Source: Limnocylindrus sp040397235 (GTDB lineage: Bacteria; Chloroflexota; Limnocylindria; Limnocylindrales; Limnocylindraceae). From it: a stretch of 64,000 bases of DNA. The stretch is from the NCBI GenBank assembly GCA_040397235.1, contig JBBAWH010000006.1:1-64000 (forward strand), given 5' to 3'. The notes under the pieces were generated by a model. It saw only the letters and a program-made list of their open reading frames with translations. It ran no database searches and was not told where the DNA came from. Both the position numbers and the translations under genes were made by a program. Position 1 is the stretch's first letter, and every line of letters begins with the position of its first letter. Positions 23,930-32,289 of this stretch are shown here, piece by piece.

Positions 23930-25342
23930 ATGCCGAAGACCATCATTGAGAAGATCTGGAACGAGCACGTTGTCGATCAGCAGGAGGGGGCGCCCGCCAT
24001 CCTCGCAATCGACCTGCACCTCGTACACGAGGTCACCAGCCCCCAGGCCTTTACCGGCCTTCGCGCCCGCGGGCTGAAGGTTCGCCGACCCGACCGCACG
24101 GTAGCCACCGCCGACCACTCCATTCCGACCACGCCACGCAACCTCCCGATCGCCGACGAGATGGCCGCCGCCCAGGTGAAGCAGCTCGAGGCGAACTGCG
24201 CCGAGTTCGGCGTTCCACTCCACGGCTGGGAGTCGCCGAACCAGGGGATCGTGCACGTCATTGGGCCAGAGCTCGGTCTGACGCAGCCTGGCGCAACCAT
24301 CGTCTGTGGCGACTCACACACGGCAACCCACGGTGCCTTCGGCGCACTGGCGTTCGGCATCGGCACCAGCGAAGTGGAGATGGTCCTCGCCACCCAGTGC
24401 CTCTTGCAGCGCAAGCCGAAGACCTATCTCGTGCGCGTTGACGGAACACTGCGGCCAGGCGTCTCCGCAAAGGACATCATCTTGGCGCTGATCGCGCGCA
24501 TCGGTGTCGGCGGTGGCACCGGTCACGTCTTTGAATATGCAGGCTCTGCGATTCTCGACCTCTCCATGGAAGAGCGCATGACGATCTGCAACATGAGCAT
24601 CGAGGGTGGCGCGCGCGCCGGCCTCGTTGCCCCCGACGAGACGACCTTCGCCTACTTGAAGGGTCGACCACATGCGCCGCAGGGTGCCGATTGGGATGCC
24701 GCCGTCGCACGCTGGCGCACACTCGCAAGCGACGATGGCGCAACGTACGACAAGGAGATCGTCATCAACGCTGACACCCTTGAGCCGATGGTGACCTACG
24801 GCACGAACCCAGGGATGGGCCTGCCGATCAGCGGCACGATTCCGAATCCAGCAGACGAGTCCGACCCGGCCGCGGCGCGCGCACTGACCCGCGCACTCGA
24901 ATACATGGATCTGCGCGCGGGCGACAGCATCATCGGACGACCGGTGAACACCGTCTTTATTGGCAGCTGTACCAACGGTCGCATCAGCGACCTGCGCCTC
25001 GCCGCGAATGTGCTGAAAGGTCACACCATTGCGAAGGGGGTGCGCGTGATGGTGGTTCCTGGATCCGCCGACGTGAAGCGTCAAGCGGAGCGCGAAGGGC
25101 TCGACAAGATCTTCCGCGACGCGGGTGCCGATTGGCGCGAGGCGGGCTGCTCGATGTGCATCGCCATGAATGGCGACCAGCTCGCCCCCGGCGAATACGC
25201 GATCAGCACCTCAAACCGCAACTTTGAGGGGCGCCAGGGGAAGGGGGGTCGCACCTTCTTGGCCTCGCCGCTCACCGCCGCCGCCACCGCGCTCACCGGC
25301 GTCATCGCCGATCCACGCACGCTTCCAGGGATGATCCGCTGA
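23930..25342 (+). CDS. leuC: 3-isopropylmalate dehydratase, large subunit
   Basis: 470 residues, aconitase family. [4Fe-4S] ligands lie in IGSCTNGRISDLRLAA near 346 and in AGCSMCIAMN near 408-413. CGDSHTATHGAFGALAFGIGTSEVEM (in pieces near 125-150) is the substrate region. It isomerises 2- and 3-isopropylmalate and, with CimA present, probably citramalate to 3-methylmalate too. The start is leaderless-like, and the stop overlaps leuD by one base (TGATG). Confidence 0.97.
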   Translation: MPKTIIEKIWNEHVVDQQEGAPAILAIDLHLVHEVTSPQAFTGLRARGLKVRRPDRTVATADHSIPTTPRNLPIADEMAAAQVKQLEANCAEFGVPLHGWESPNQGIVHVIGPELGLTQPGATIVCGDSHTATHGAFGALAFGIGTSEVEMVLATQCLLQRKPKTYLVRVDGTLRPGVSAKDIILALIARIGVGGGTGHVFEYAGSAILDLSMEERMTICNMSIEGGARAGLVAPDETTFAYLKGRPHAPQGADWDAAVARWRTLASDDGATYDKEIVINADTLEPMVTYGTNPGMGLPISGTIPNPADESDPAAARALTRALEYMDLRAGDSIIGRPVNTVFIGSCTNGRISDLRLAANVLKGHTIAKGVRVMVVPGSADVKRQAEREGLDKIFRDAGADWREAGCSMCIAMNGDQLAPGEYAISTSNRNFEGRQGKGGRTFLASPLTAAATALTGVIADPRTLPGMIR

Positions 25343-25974
25343 TGGCCGCCCCAAAGGTCGGCACCTTCACCACCGGGCTCGTGCCACTCCCCGCCGAGAA
25401 CGTCGACACCGACCAGATCGTCCCCGCCCGCTACCTGAAGGTCATCGACAAGGCGGGCCTCGCCGATGCCCTCTTCCACGACTGGCGCTTTGAGGCCGAC
25501 GGTAGCAAGAAGAACCCACCGTTCGTGATTGATGAGCCGCGCTACGCCGGCCACGGCATCCTGGTTGCGGGCGACAACTTCGGCGGCGGCTCCAGCCGTG
25601 AGCATGCGCCGTGGGCCCTTGGCGCCTTCGGCATCAAGGCAATCCTCGCAACAAGCTTCGCCGACATCTTTAAGTCGAATGCACTGAAGAATGGAATCCT
25701 GCCGATCATCTTGCCCGCCGAGCTGCACAGCACGCTGATGCAGATTGCCAAGGACGACCTCGCCGCAACGGTGACCATCGAACTTGCAGCCGCGACGTTG
25801 AGGGCCCCTGATGGCACTGCACATCAGTTCCCGATCGACGCCTTCAGCCAGAAGATGCTGCTCGATGGACTTGATGAGCTGGACTACATCCGCACGCAGG
25901 GCGAAAAGATTCTGGCGCACGAGACATCGCACCCAGGAACCATCAACACACTGCAGCCAAACGCACCGCGATGA
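25342..25974 (+). CDS. leuD: 3-isopropylmalate dehydratase, small subunit
   Basis: 210 residues, the swivel domain of the aconitase family. NVDTDQIVPARYLK near 20 and GDNFGGGSSREHAPWAL near 75-91 (substrate-binding GxGSSREHA) are diagnostic. The stop overlaps the ilvD start (ATGA). Confidence 0.97.
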   Translation: MAAPKVGTFTTGLVPLPAENVDTDQIVPARYLKVIDKAGLADALFHDWRFEADGSKKNPPFVIDEPRYAGHGILVAGDNFGGGSSREHAPWALGAFGIKAILATSFADIFKSNALKNGILPIILPAELHSTLMQIAKDDLAATVTIELAAATLRAPDGTAHQFPIDAFSQKMLLDGLDELDYIRTQGEKILAHETSHPGTINTLQPNAPR

Positions 25975-27710
25975 GCAAGAACCCGTACGACCGCGCGAGC
26001 GACCCAGCGAAGCGGCACTCCGCCGCAATGACCGACGGACCAGACCGCGCACCGGCGCGCGCGATGTTGAAGGCGGTCGGCTTCACCGATGAGGATCTCG
26101 CCAAGCCGATCATCGGCGTTGCCACCACCTGGATCGAGACGATGCCGTGCAACTTGAATCAGCGCGAGCTGGCCGAAGCGGTGAAGCGCGGCATTCGGCG
26201 CGCGGGTGGCACGCCGATGGAGTTCGGCACCATCTCCGTCTCCGACGGCGTGGCGATGGGCACCGAAGGGATGAAGGCCTCGCTCATCTCGCGCGAGATC
26301 ATCGCCGACTCCATTGAACTCGTCTCCGCAGGGCACAGCTTCGACGGCATCGTCTGCCTCACTGGCTGCGACAAGACCAGCCCCGGCGCCGCGATGGCGC
26401 TCGGCCGCCTGAATATTCCTGGGCTCGTCCTCTATAACGGCACGATCCTCCCCGGGACCTATAAGGGGAAGGATGTGACGGTGCAGAGCGTCTTCGAGGC
26501 GGTCGGCTCGTACAACGCAGGAAAGATCACCGCCGAGGAGCTCTGGGACCTTGAGAATGCCGCCTGCCCAGGGGCGGGCGCCTGCGGTGGCCAGTTCACC
26601 GCGAACACGATGAGCATGGCGCTCGAGGTGATCGGCCTCTCCCCCGCCGGCCTCAACGGCATCCCCGCCACCGACCCCGACAAGATCGCCGCCGCCGAGC
26701 GCTCGGGCGAAATCGCCGTGGAGCTGGTGCGCAAGAACCTGAAGCCGCGCGACATCGTCACCGGCAAGGCCCTCGAGAACGCGATTCGCGCGGTGGGTGC
26801 GACCGCCGGCTCAACGAATGCGGTGCTCCACCTGCTCGCCATCGCCCGCGAGTTTGACCTTCCCCTCGAGATCGAAGCCTTTGAGCGTCTCGGTGAATCG
26901 ACGCCAGTGATCGGCAACCTGATCCCTGGCGGCTCGTACGCCGCACTCGACCTCTACAAGGCGGGCGGCATCGCCCTTGTGCTGCGCGAACTGGCCGCTG
27001 GCGGCCTTCTGCACCTCAACGAGCAGGGCGTCGACGGACGAACGATGGGCGAGATCGCATCGCAGGCGAACGAGCGCGCCGGGCAGGATGTGATTCGTCC
27101 GATCAACAACCCAATCAAGAAGACGGGCGGCCTCACCGTGCTGCGTGGCAGCCTCGCGCCCGAGGGTGCGATCGTGAAGCTTGCCGGCCACGAGCGCCGA
27201 CATCACAGCGGACCGGCGCGCATCTTCGATTCCGAGGAGGCGGCCTTCGCTGCGATCCGCGCCAACGCCATCGTTGCCGGCGACGTCGTCGTCATTCGCT
27301 ATGAGGGGCCAGTCGGCGGGCCAGGGATGCGCGAGATGCTTGCCGTTACCGCTGCACTCGTGGGCCAGGGGCTCGGCGACGAGGTCGCACTCATTACGGA
27401 TGGCCGCTTCTCTGGCGCGACCCACGGCTTCATGGTGGCGCACATCGCTCCTGAGGCGGCGCTCGGCGGGCCGATCGCGCTCGTACATGAGGGCGACACC
27501 ATCACCATCGATGTTGACTCGCATGAGCTGCGCATTGAGGTCGCCGAGAGCGAGCTCGCCTCCCGTCGCGCCGCCTGGCGCGCCCCCGCACCACGCTACG
27601 CCGGCGGCGTCTGGGCGAAGTACGCTGCCCTGGTTAGCAGCGCGTCAGATGGCGCCATCACCACTGGGGTGCGCCTCGCCAAGGCGCTGAAAGGATCAAC
27701 CGACCGATGA
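25971..27710 (+). CDS. ilvD: Dihydroxy-acid dehydratase
   Basis: 579 residues, IlvD/Edd family. The cluster cysteines are in CLTGCDKTSPGAAMAL near 127 and ACPGAGACGGQFTANTMSMALE near 198. MEFGTISVSDGVAMGTEGM near 83 is the other signature. It makes the 2-oxo acid precursors of valine/leucine and isoleucine, completing the pathway with the minus-strand operon. It overlaps both neighbours by 4 bp. Confidence 0.97.
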   Translation: MSKNPYDRASDPAKRHSAAMTDGPDRAPARAMLKAVGFTDEDLAKPIIGVATTWIETMPCNLNQRELAEAVKRGIRRAGGTPMEFGTISVSDGVAMGTEGMKASLISREIIADSIELVSAGHSFDGIVCLTGCDKTSPGAAMALGRLNIPGLVLYNGTILPGTYKGKDVTVQSVFEAVGSYNAGKITAEELWDLENAACPGAGACGGQFTANTMSMALEVIGLSPAGLNGIPATDPDKIAAAERSGEIAVELVRKNLKPRDIVTGKALENAIRAVGATAGSTNAVLHLLAIAREFDLPLEIEAFERLGESTPVIGNLIPGGSYAALDLYKAGGIALVLRELAAGGLLHLNEQGVDGRTMGEIASQANERAGQDVIRPINNPIKKTGGLTVLRGSLAPEGAIVKLAGHERRHHSGPARIFDSEEAAFAAIRANAIVAGDVVVIRYEGPVGGPGMREMLAVTAALVGQGLGDEVALITDGRFSGATHGFMVAHIAPEAALGGPIALVHEGDTITIDVDSHELRIEVAESELASRRAAWRAPAPRYAGGVWAKYAALVSSASDGAITTGVRLAKALKGSTDR

Positions 27711-27940
27711 GCGCAGCGAAGGCGATCGACCCAAAAGATCCACGTGGTGGCCTGCGCGGCCTCGACGCTCCACTGGTTCCAGGTGGTGACCAGCTCACCA
27801 AAGCGCAGCAGGCGAAGGCCGATGCCGATGAGCGCAGCGGTGTGCGCGGCGTGAAGGTCATCGTGGGCGGACTCGTTGGCCTCACCATCGGCGCACTGAT
27901 CGTGCAGCTGATCCTCACCATCGCTGGAGTTGGCAAGTGA
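27707..27940 (+). CDS. Small single-helix membrane protein, unknown
   Basis: 77 residues. A polar, charged N-terminal half is followed by one hydrophobic helix near 50-72 (VIVGGLVGLTIGALIVQLIL) and a short tail. Its start overlaps ilvD (ATGA) and its stop overlaps the M20 peptidase gene (GTGA), so it is surely translated within this operon. No family recognised; topology suggests the N-terminus inside. Confidence 0.7.
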   Translation: MSAAKAIDPKDPRGGLRGLDAPLVPGGDQLTKAQQAKADADERSGVRGVKVIVGGLVGLTIGALIVQLILTIAGVGK

Positions 27941-29445
27941 GCGGCGCATCGCGCTTCAACGCAACGGCTGCGGATCACTTTCCGAAGGGTCTCCCATCTG
28001 AATCAGTAGATGCCGCGCTGATGAAGCGCATCGGCGCCGAGGCGGGCGACGATCTGGGGCAGCTGATTCGCGCCGAGAGCGTGAACCCACCAGGGAACGA
28101 GACGCGCGCCGCCAAGGTGCTGATTGAGCTGCTCCGCCGTGAGGGCCTGGAGCCTGAGTTCTTCGAGCCGATCCCCGACCGCGGCAACGTCAGCGTGCGA
28201 CTGCGCGGCAGCGCCTCCGCTGCAAATCCGAAGCTTGACCCACGCGATCCAAAAGATGGCGCACTCCTCCTCTTCGCCCACCTCGACGTGGTGCCTGCCA
28301 ATCAAGACGGCTGGACGGTTGATCCGTTTGAAGGCGTCGTCAAAGAGGGCTACATCTGGGGTCGTGGTGCTGTCGACATGAAGGGCGCCCTAGCGGTGCA
28401 GGTCGGCGTGATTCGACTCCTCTGCGCGCGCGCCCGCGCAGCCGGTCTGAATCCAGCGAAGGATGTGATCCCTGGCCTACGACGCGACATCATCCTCACC
28501 GCCACCGCTGACGAAGAGACGGGCGGCCTAGAGGGGATCGCCCTCGTCCTCCAAGACCGCAAGCACTGGCTCGACGCCGCGGTCGGACTCACCGAGGCGG
28601 GCGGCATGACGATCACCGCCGCTGGTCGTCGCATCTACCCACTGCAGGTTGCCGAGAAGGGCTTCGCCCGCTTCACCATCACCGTCAGCGGCCGCTGGGG
28701 TCACGCCTCGATGCCCGACAGCGACAACGCCCTCCTGCGCGCCGCCCAGGTGGTGGAGCGCGTCTCAGTGCCTGGCCCGGTCCAAATCGTGCCCGAGAAC
28801 GAGGCCCTTCTTGCTGCACTTCGAGCCGCCCTCCCGGCTGGGGCGATGGGTCGCCTCGAGCGCCTCCTCAGCGAGAAGACCTTTGACGACGCCAAGGAGC
28901 TCAATGCCGAAGCGTCGGCCGCGGGCTGCGCCCCTGAGCTCCTGCGCGCGCTGCGCGCCGTGCTGCGCGACACGTTCGCGCCAACGATCCTTGCCTCAGG
29001 CATTCGCTCCAACGTGTTGCCAGGATCGGCAACCCTCACCGTTGACAGCCGCATCCTGCCAGGGACAACGCGCGAAGCTGCAGAGCGCAACATGCTCGAC
29101 CGCATCGGTGCTGACCTTGCACCGTTCGTGAAGCTTGACCTCATCGAATATGGTGGCGCGGTAAGCAACCCGATGGATCACGAGATCCTTGGCATTGCGA
29201 GCGCCGCGATTCGCACACGCGACAGTGAGGCGATCATGATGCCCGCCGTCGCGCCGTATGCGACCGACGCGAAGATCACCGTGCCAGCTGGGATTCCAAC
29301 CTACGGATTCTCACCGTATCTGCTAGATCCGAAGGAGCGCTTCATGGAGCGATTCCACGGCATCGACGAGCGCGTCTCACAAGAGGCCCTCGCCTGGGGC
29401 GTTGAGGTGCTGTACGACGTGGCTATGGGGTACGCGGGGGAGTAA
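27937..29445 (+). CDS. M20-family zinc peptidase/deacylase (ArgE/DapE/carboxypeptidase-like)
   Basis: 502 residues. Zn ligand and catalytic motifs: LLFAHLDVVPA near 108 (His, catalytic Asp), WGRGAVDMKG near 144 (bridging Asp), TADEETGGLEG near 189 (general-base Glu and a Zn-binding Glu). The lid/dimer domain follows, and the last His ligand probably lies in RFHGIDERV near 471. It acts on N-acyl amino acids or dipeptides in the cytosol; the specificity is not readable. It is the last gene of the leuC-leuD-ilvD operon, and its 3' end overlaps the convergent MarR gene by 23 bp. Confidence 0.85.
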   Translation: MSGASRFNATAADHFPKGLPSESVDAALMKRIGAEAGDDLGQLIRAESVNPPGNETRAAKVLIELLRREGLEPEFFEPIPDRGNVSVRLRGSASAANPKLDPRDPKDGALLLFAHLDVVPANQDGWTVDPFEGVVKEGYIWGRGAVDMKGALAVQVGVIRLLCARARAAGLNPAKDVIPGLRRDIILTATADEETGGLEGIALVLQDRKHWLDAAVGLTEAGGMTITAAGRRIYPLQVAEKGFARFTITVSGRWGHASMPDSDNALLRAAQVVERVSVPGPVQIVPENEALLAALRAALPAGAMGRLERLLSEKTFDDAKELNAEASAAGCAPELLRALRAVLRDTFAPTILASGIRSNVLPGSATLTVDSRILPGTTREAAERNMLDRIGADLAPFVKLDLIEYGGAVSNPMDHEILGIASAAIRTRDSEAIMMPAVAPYATDAKITVPAGIPTYGFSPYLLDPKERFMERFHGIDERVSQEALAWGVEVLYDVAMGYAGE

Positions 29446-30004
29446 CCGGCGCGCGCGTTGCCAGCGCGGCAACAGCAGCAGCAACAAGGCCACGCTCCGC
29501 CTTCGGTAGTCGTCGCACCAGATCCACAAACTGTTCCGCGCGACCGCGATCAATCGAAGTGAGTAGCGCTTCTCCACTTGGAGCAAGCTGCGATCGACGC
29601 ACGCGGGCATCACTCGTTGGCGCGGCGCGCAGATAGCGACGCCCATGCAAGAAGCTGACCAGGCGACTGGTCGCCGAATGCGAGCGGCCGAGGTCTCGAG
29701 CGATCTCCCCTACCGATCGCGGCCTCCCGTCAGCGAGTAGATAGAGGGCGGCGACCTGCGCGAGCGAGAGTTCGCTCGGTGCCAACTGCTGCGCCGTTGA
29801 AAGCACGAGCTCACGCCAGAGGCGACGGATGGAGACGATGCGACCGCCGATCTCACCGAGACTCTGCCGGCGTCGCGACACCTCGTCGAGCGGGCTCTCA
29901 CCCATCTCACCGCGGGCAACGCGGACTGCGGCGGGGAGGCGGCTGCGCAGCCCCTCGGCGGCCTTGGCAATCTCAGCAATTCGGTTCCGGCGAGGTGTAT
30001 GCAT
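29423..30004 (-). CDS. MarR-family transcriptional regulator
   Basis: 193 residues. The winged helix-turn-helix covers about 75-150: LSLAQVAALYLLADG, SVGEIARDLGRSHSATSRLVSFLHGRRYL (read in pieces; recognition helix near 112-122) and the wing RVRRSQLAPSG. The start at 30004 is chosen because TAATGT stands 8 nt before it; another ATG lies at 30016. It diverges from fabD-fabF-fabF, and an inverted repeat covers its start and -10. It could control itself and the fab genes like the MarR-type FabT of streptococci, but that is inference. Confidence 0.8.
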   Translation of the reverse strand: MHTPRRNRIAEIAKAAEGLRSRLPAAVRVARGEMGESPLDEVSRRRQSLGEIGGRIVSIRRLWRELVLSTAQQLAPSELSLAQVAALYLLADGRPRSVGEIARDLGRSHSATSRLVSFLHGRRYLRAAPTSDARVRRSQLAPSGEALLTSIDRGRAEQFVDLVRRLPKAERGLVAAAVAALATRAPVTPPRTP

Positions 30005-30015
30005 ATGCGCATACA
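29996..30015. promoter_or_regulatory. Candidate MarR operator, inverted repeat TGTATGC-N6-GCATACA
   Basis: Perfect 7-bp arms separated by 6 bp, dyad size typical of MarR dimers. It covers the regulator's start codon and part of its -10 and ends a few bases before the expected -35 of fabD. Confidence 0.6.
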
Positions 30016-30018
30016 TTA
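30013..30018 (-). promoter_or_regulatory. -10 box TAATGT of the MarR gene
   Basis: Ends 8 nt before the ATG at 30004 and overlaps the inverted repeat, so binding there would block transcription. Confidence 0.4.
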
Positions 30019-30042
30019 GCGCGGTGAGCCCAGTCGGGCGGC

Positions 30043-30048
30043 TACGAT
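30043..30048 (+). promoter_or_regulatory. -10 box TACGAT of fabD
   Basis: Ends 7 nt before the fabD ATG; no Shine-Dalgarno. Confidence 0.45.
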
Positions 30049-30055
30049 TCCCCGC

Positions 30056-30997
30056 ATGTCACCGAATACCTCGTGGATCTTCCCTGGGCAGGGCTCGCAG
30101 AGCGTCGGTATGGGTGCCGCCGCCCTCGCCGCCTCCCCCGCCGCACGCGCCGTGCTGGCAGAGGCTGAAACCGCCCTGAGCCAGCCGCTCGGCCAGCTGA
30201 TGGCGACCGGTCCGATCGAGGCGCTTGAGCGCACCGAGGTGGCGCAGCCCGCCATCCTCACGATCTCGATCGCCCTCCTTGCCGCCGCGCGCGAACGCGC
30301 CGCATCCGCAGGCACCCCACTCGACGAACCGATCCTGATCGCCGGACACTCGGCCGGCCAGTATGCCGCCGCGGTCGCCGCAGGCGCACTCTCCGTTGCC
30401 GATGGCGTTCGACTCGCCCGCCGACGTGGCGAGCTGATGCAGGCATCAGGGGGCGGACGACCTGGTGCTATGGCCGCCATCCTCGGTCTCCCTGAGAGCG
30501 CCGAGGCCGACGTGATCACCGCTGGCGCAAAGCTCGGCATCTTGGTCTTCGCCAATCGCAACTCGCCGGGGCAGATCGTGCTCTCGGGCGAGGTCGCCGC
30601 CATTGAGGCCGCCGTTGCCGCAGCAAGCGCCGCCGGCGCAAAGCGCGCCGTGCGACTGCAGGTCAGTATCGCCAGCCACTCACCACTGATGGAGGAGGCC
30701 GCCGCCGGCATGCGCGAGGCGCTCGCCGCCGTAACCATTGCTGATCCAAAGACACCGATGCTCGCCAACGCTAGTGCAGCACGCATCACCACCGCCGCAC
30801 AGCTGCGCGACGAACTCTCGAATCACCTCACCGGTGGTGTCGACTGGATCGCCGCGGTGAACACCATGGCGGCCGCCGGTACGAAGCGCTACATCGAGGT
30901 CGGCTCGGGTCGCGTGCTCGCCGGACTTGTGAAGCGAATCCCGTCGGCCGATGGCGCCGAGATCCTCTCCATTGAAGAATTAACCCCAGCAGCCTAA
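30056..30997 (+). CDS. fabD: Malonyl-CoA:ACP transacylase
   Basis: 313 residues, standard FabD length. WIFPGQGSQSVGMGA near 7 is the oxyanion-loop glutamine motif. The nucleophile is in AGHSAGQYAAAVAAGALS near 97 (GHSxG). NRNSPGQIVLSGE near 163 and the catalytic His in IASHSPLMEEA near 205 complete the set. It loads malonyl groups on ACP for fatty-acid synthesis. First gene of a three-gene fab operon; no ACP or ketoreductase gene is adjacent. Confidence 0.95.
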   Translation: MSPNTSWIFPGQGSQSVGMGAAALAASPAARAVLAEAETALSQPLGQLMATGPIEALERTEVAQPAILTISIALLAAARERAASAGTPLDEPILIAGHSAGQYAAAVAAGALSVADGVRLARRRGELMQASGGGRPGAMAAILGLPESAEADVITAGAKLGILVFANRNSPGQIVLSGEVAAIEAAVAAASAAGAKRAVRLQVSIASHSPLMEEAAAGMREALAAVTIADPKTPMLANASAARITTAAQLRDELSNHLTGGVDWIAAVNTMAAAGTKRYIEVGSGRVLAGLVKRIPSADGAEILSIEELTPAA

Positions 30998-31015
30998 GAG
31001 GGAAGGAGTAGCAGC

Positions 31016-32281
31016 ATGCGCGAGCCAGATCACACCCGACGCGTCGTTATCACCGGACTCGGCATCGTCTCGCCGATCGGCAACACCGTTGGCGACGTGT
31101 GGACGTCACTCACCGAAGGTCGTAGCGGCATCGCGCAGATCACCCACTGGGATCCAACCCCCTACGCACCATACGTGGTCGCGGGCGAGGTGAAGAACTT
31201 TGACGTCACCCAGTTCCTCGACGCAAAGCAGATTCGACGCACCGGCCCTGAGATCCATTGGGGCGTTGCCGCGGCGAAGGCCGCGCTGCTCGACTCGGGG
31301 CTCGAGATCACCGACGCGAACCGCGAAGAGGTCGGCGTGGTCTTCGGTTCAGGCGCTGGTGGGCAGGGGCTCTTCATTGAGAACCAGATGAGCTGGAAGG
31401 AGAAGGGGCCGCGCGCTGTTGCGCCAACCTTCATCGCCCACGGTCTGGTCGACAGCACCTCGGGGATGATCGCTATTGAGTCCGGTGCCGTGGGGCACAA
31501 CCTGGCGGTCGTCTCCGCCTGCGCCACCGGCACGCACGCCCTGGGCGAGGCGGCTGAGGCGATCAAGCGCGGCGACGTGACCGCCGTCATCGCCGGCTCC
31601 ACCGAGAACCCCCTCATTGAGGTGGCGCACATCGGCTTCATGAACATGCGTGGCCTCGCCGGCCCCCGCGACGGCGAAGGGCCAGCATCGGCCTGCCGAC
31701 CGTACGACGTGGATCGCGCCGGCTTCGTTCTCGGCGAAGGGGCGGGCGCCTTCATCGTTGAGGATCTCGCCTCGGCTACGGCGCGCGGCGCCACGATCTA
31801 CGCCGAGGTGGTCGGCTACGGCAGCTCCGCCGATGCGCACGACATGATCCAGCCGATCGAGGGTGGCGCCGGCTCAGCGCGCTCCATCAGGTGGGCGCTG
31901 CAGCGCGGCAAGATCGACCCGACCGAGATTGACCTGATCAATCCGCACGGCACCAGCACGCCGGTGGGCGATGAGCGTGAGGCGCTCGCCTTCCACGCCT
32001 CCTTCGGGCCACGTGCCGCAGAGATTCCCATCTCAGCAACGAAGTCACTGACGGGACACCTGATGGGTGCCGCGGGCGCCGTGGAGGCAGTCTTCACGAC
32101 CCTCTCGCTGCACCACCAGGTGATTCCAGGAACTCTGCATACGAAGAACGTCGACCCCGCCTGCAACCTGAACGTCAACTGTGAAACACGCCCGGCCGAG
32201 ATTCGTGCCGCGGTGAGCAACAACGTTGGGCTCGGTGGCCATAATGGCGCCATCGTGTTGCGGCGCTGGACCGGAAAGTAG
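31016..32281 (+). CDS. fabF: Beta-ketoacyl-ACP synthase II (first copy)
   Basis: 421 residues. Catalytic triad Cys-His-His visible: VVSACATGTHALGEA near 170, NPHGTSTPVGDE near 311 and KSLTGHLMGAAGAVEA near 345. The N-terminal VVITGLGIVSPIGN is standard. It elongates acyl-ACP with malonyl-ACP. A good Shine-Dalgarno (GGGAAGGAG) lies between fabD and this start. Confidence 0.93.
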   Translation: MREPDHTRRVVITGLGIVSPIGNTVGDVWTSLTEGRSGIAQITHWDPTPYAPYVVAGEVKNFDVTQFLDAKQIRRTGPEIHWGVAAAKAALLDSGLEITDANREEVGVVFGSGAGGQGLFIENQMSWKEKGPRAVAPTFIAHGLVDSTSGMIAIESGAVGHNLAVVSACATGTHALGEAAEAIKRGDVTAVIAGSTENPLIEVAHIGFMNMRGLAGPRDGEGPASACRPYDVDRAGFVLGEGAGAFIVEDLASATARGATIYAEVVGYGSSADAHDMIQPIEGGAGSARSIRWALQRGKIDPTEIDLINPHGTSTPVGDEREALAFHASFGPRAAEIPISATKSLTGHLMGAAGAVEAVFTTLSLHHQVIPGTLHTKNVDPACNLNVNCETRPAEIRAAVSNNVGLGGHNGAIVLRRWTGK

Positions 32282-32289
32282 GAGGAGCC

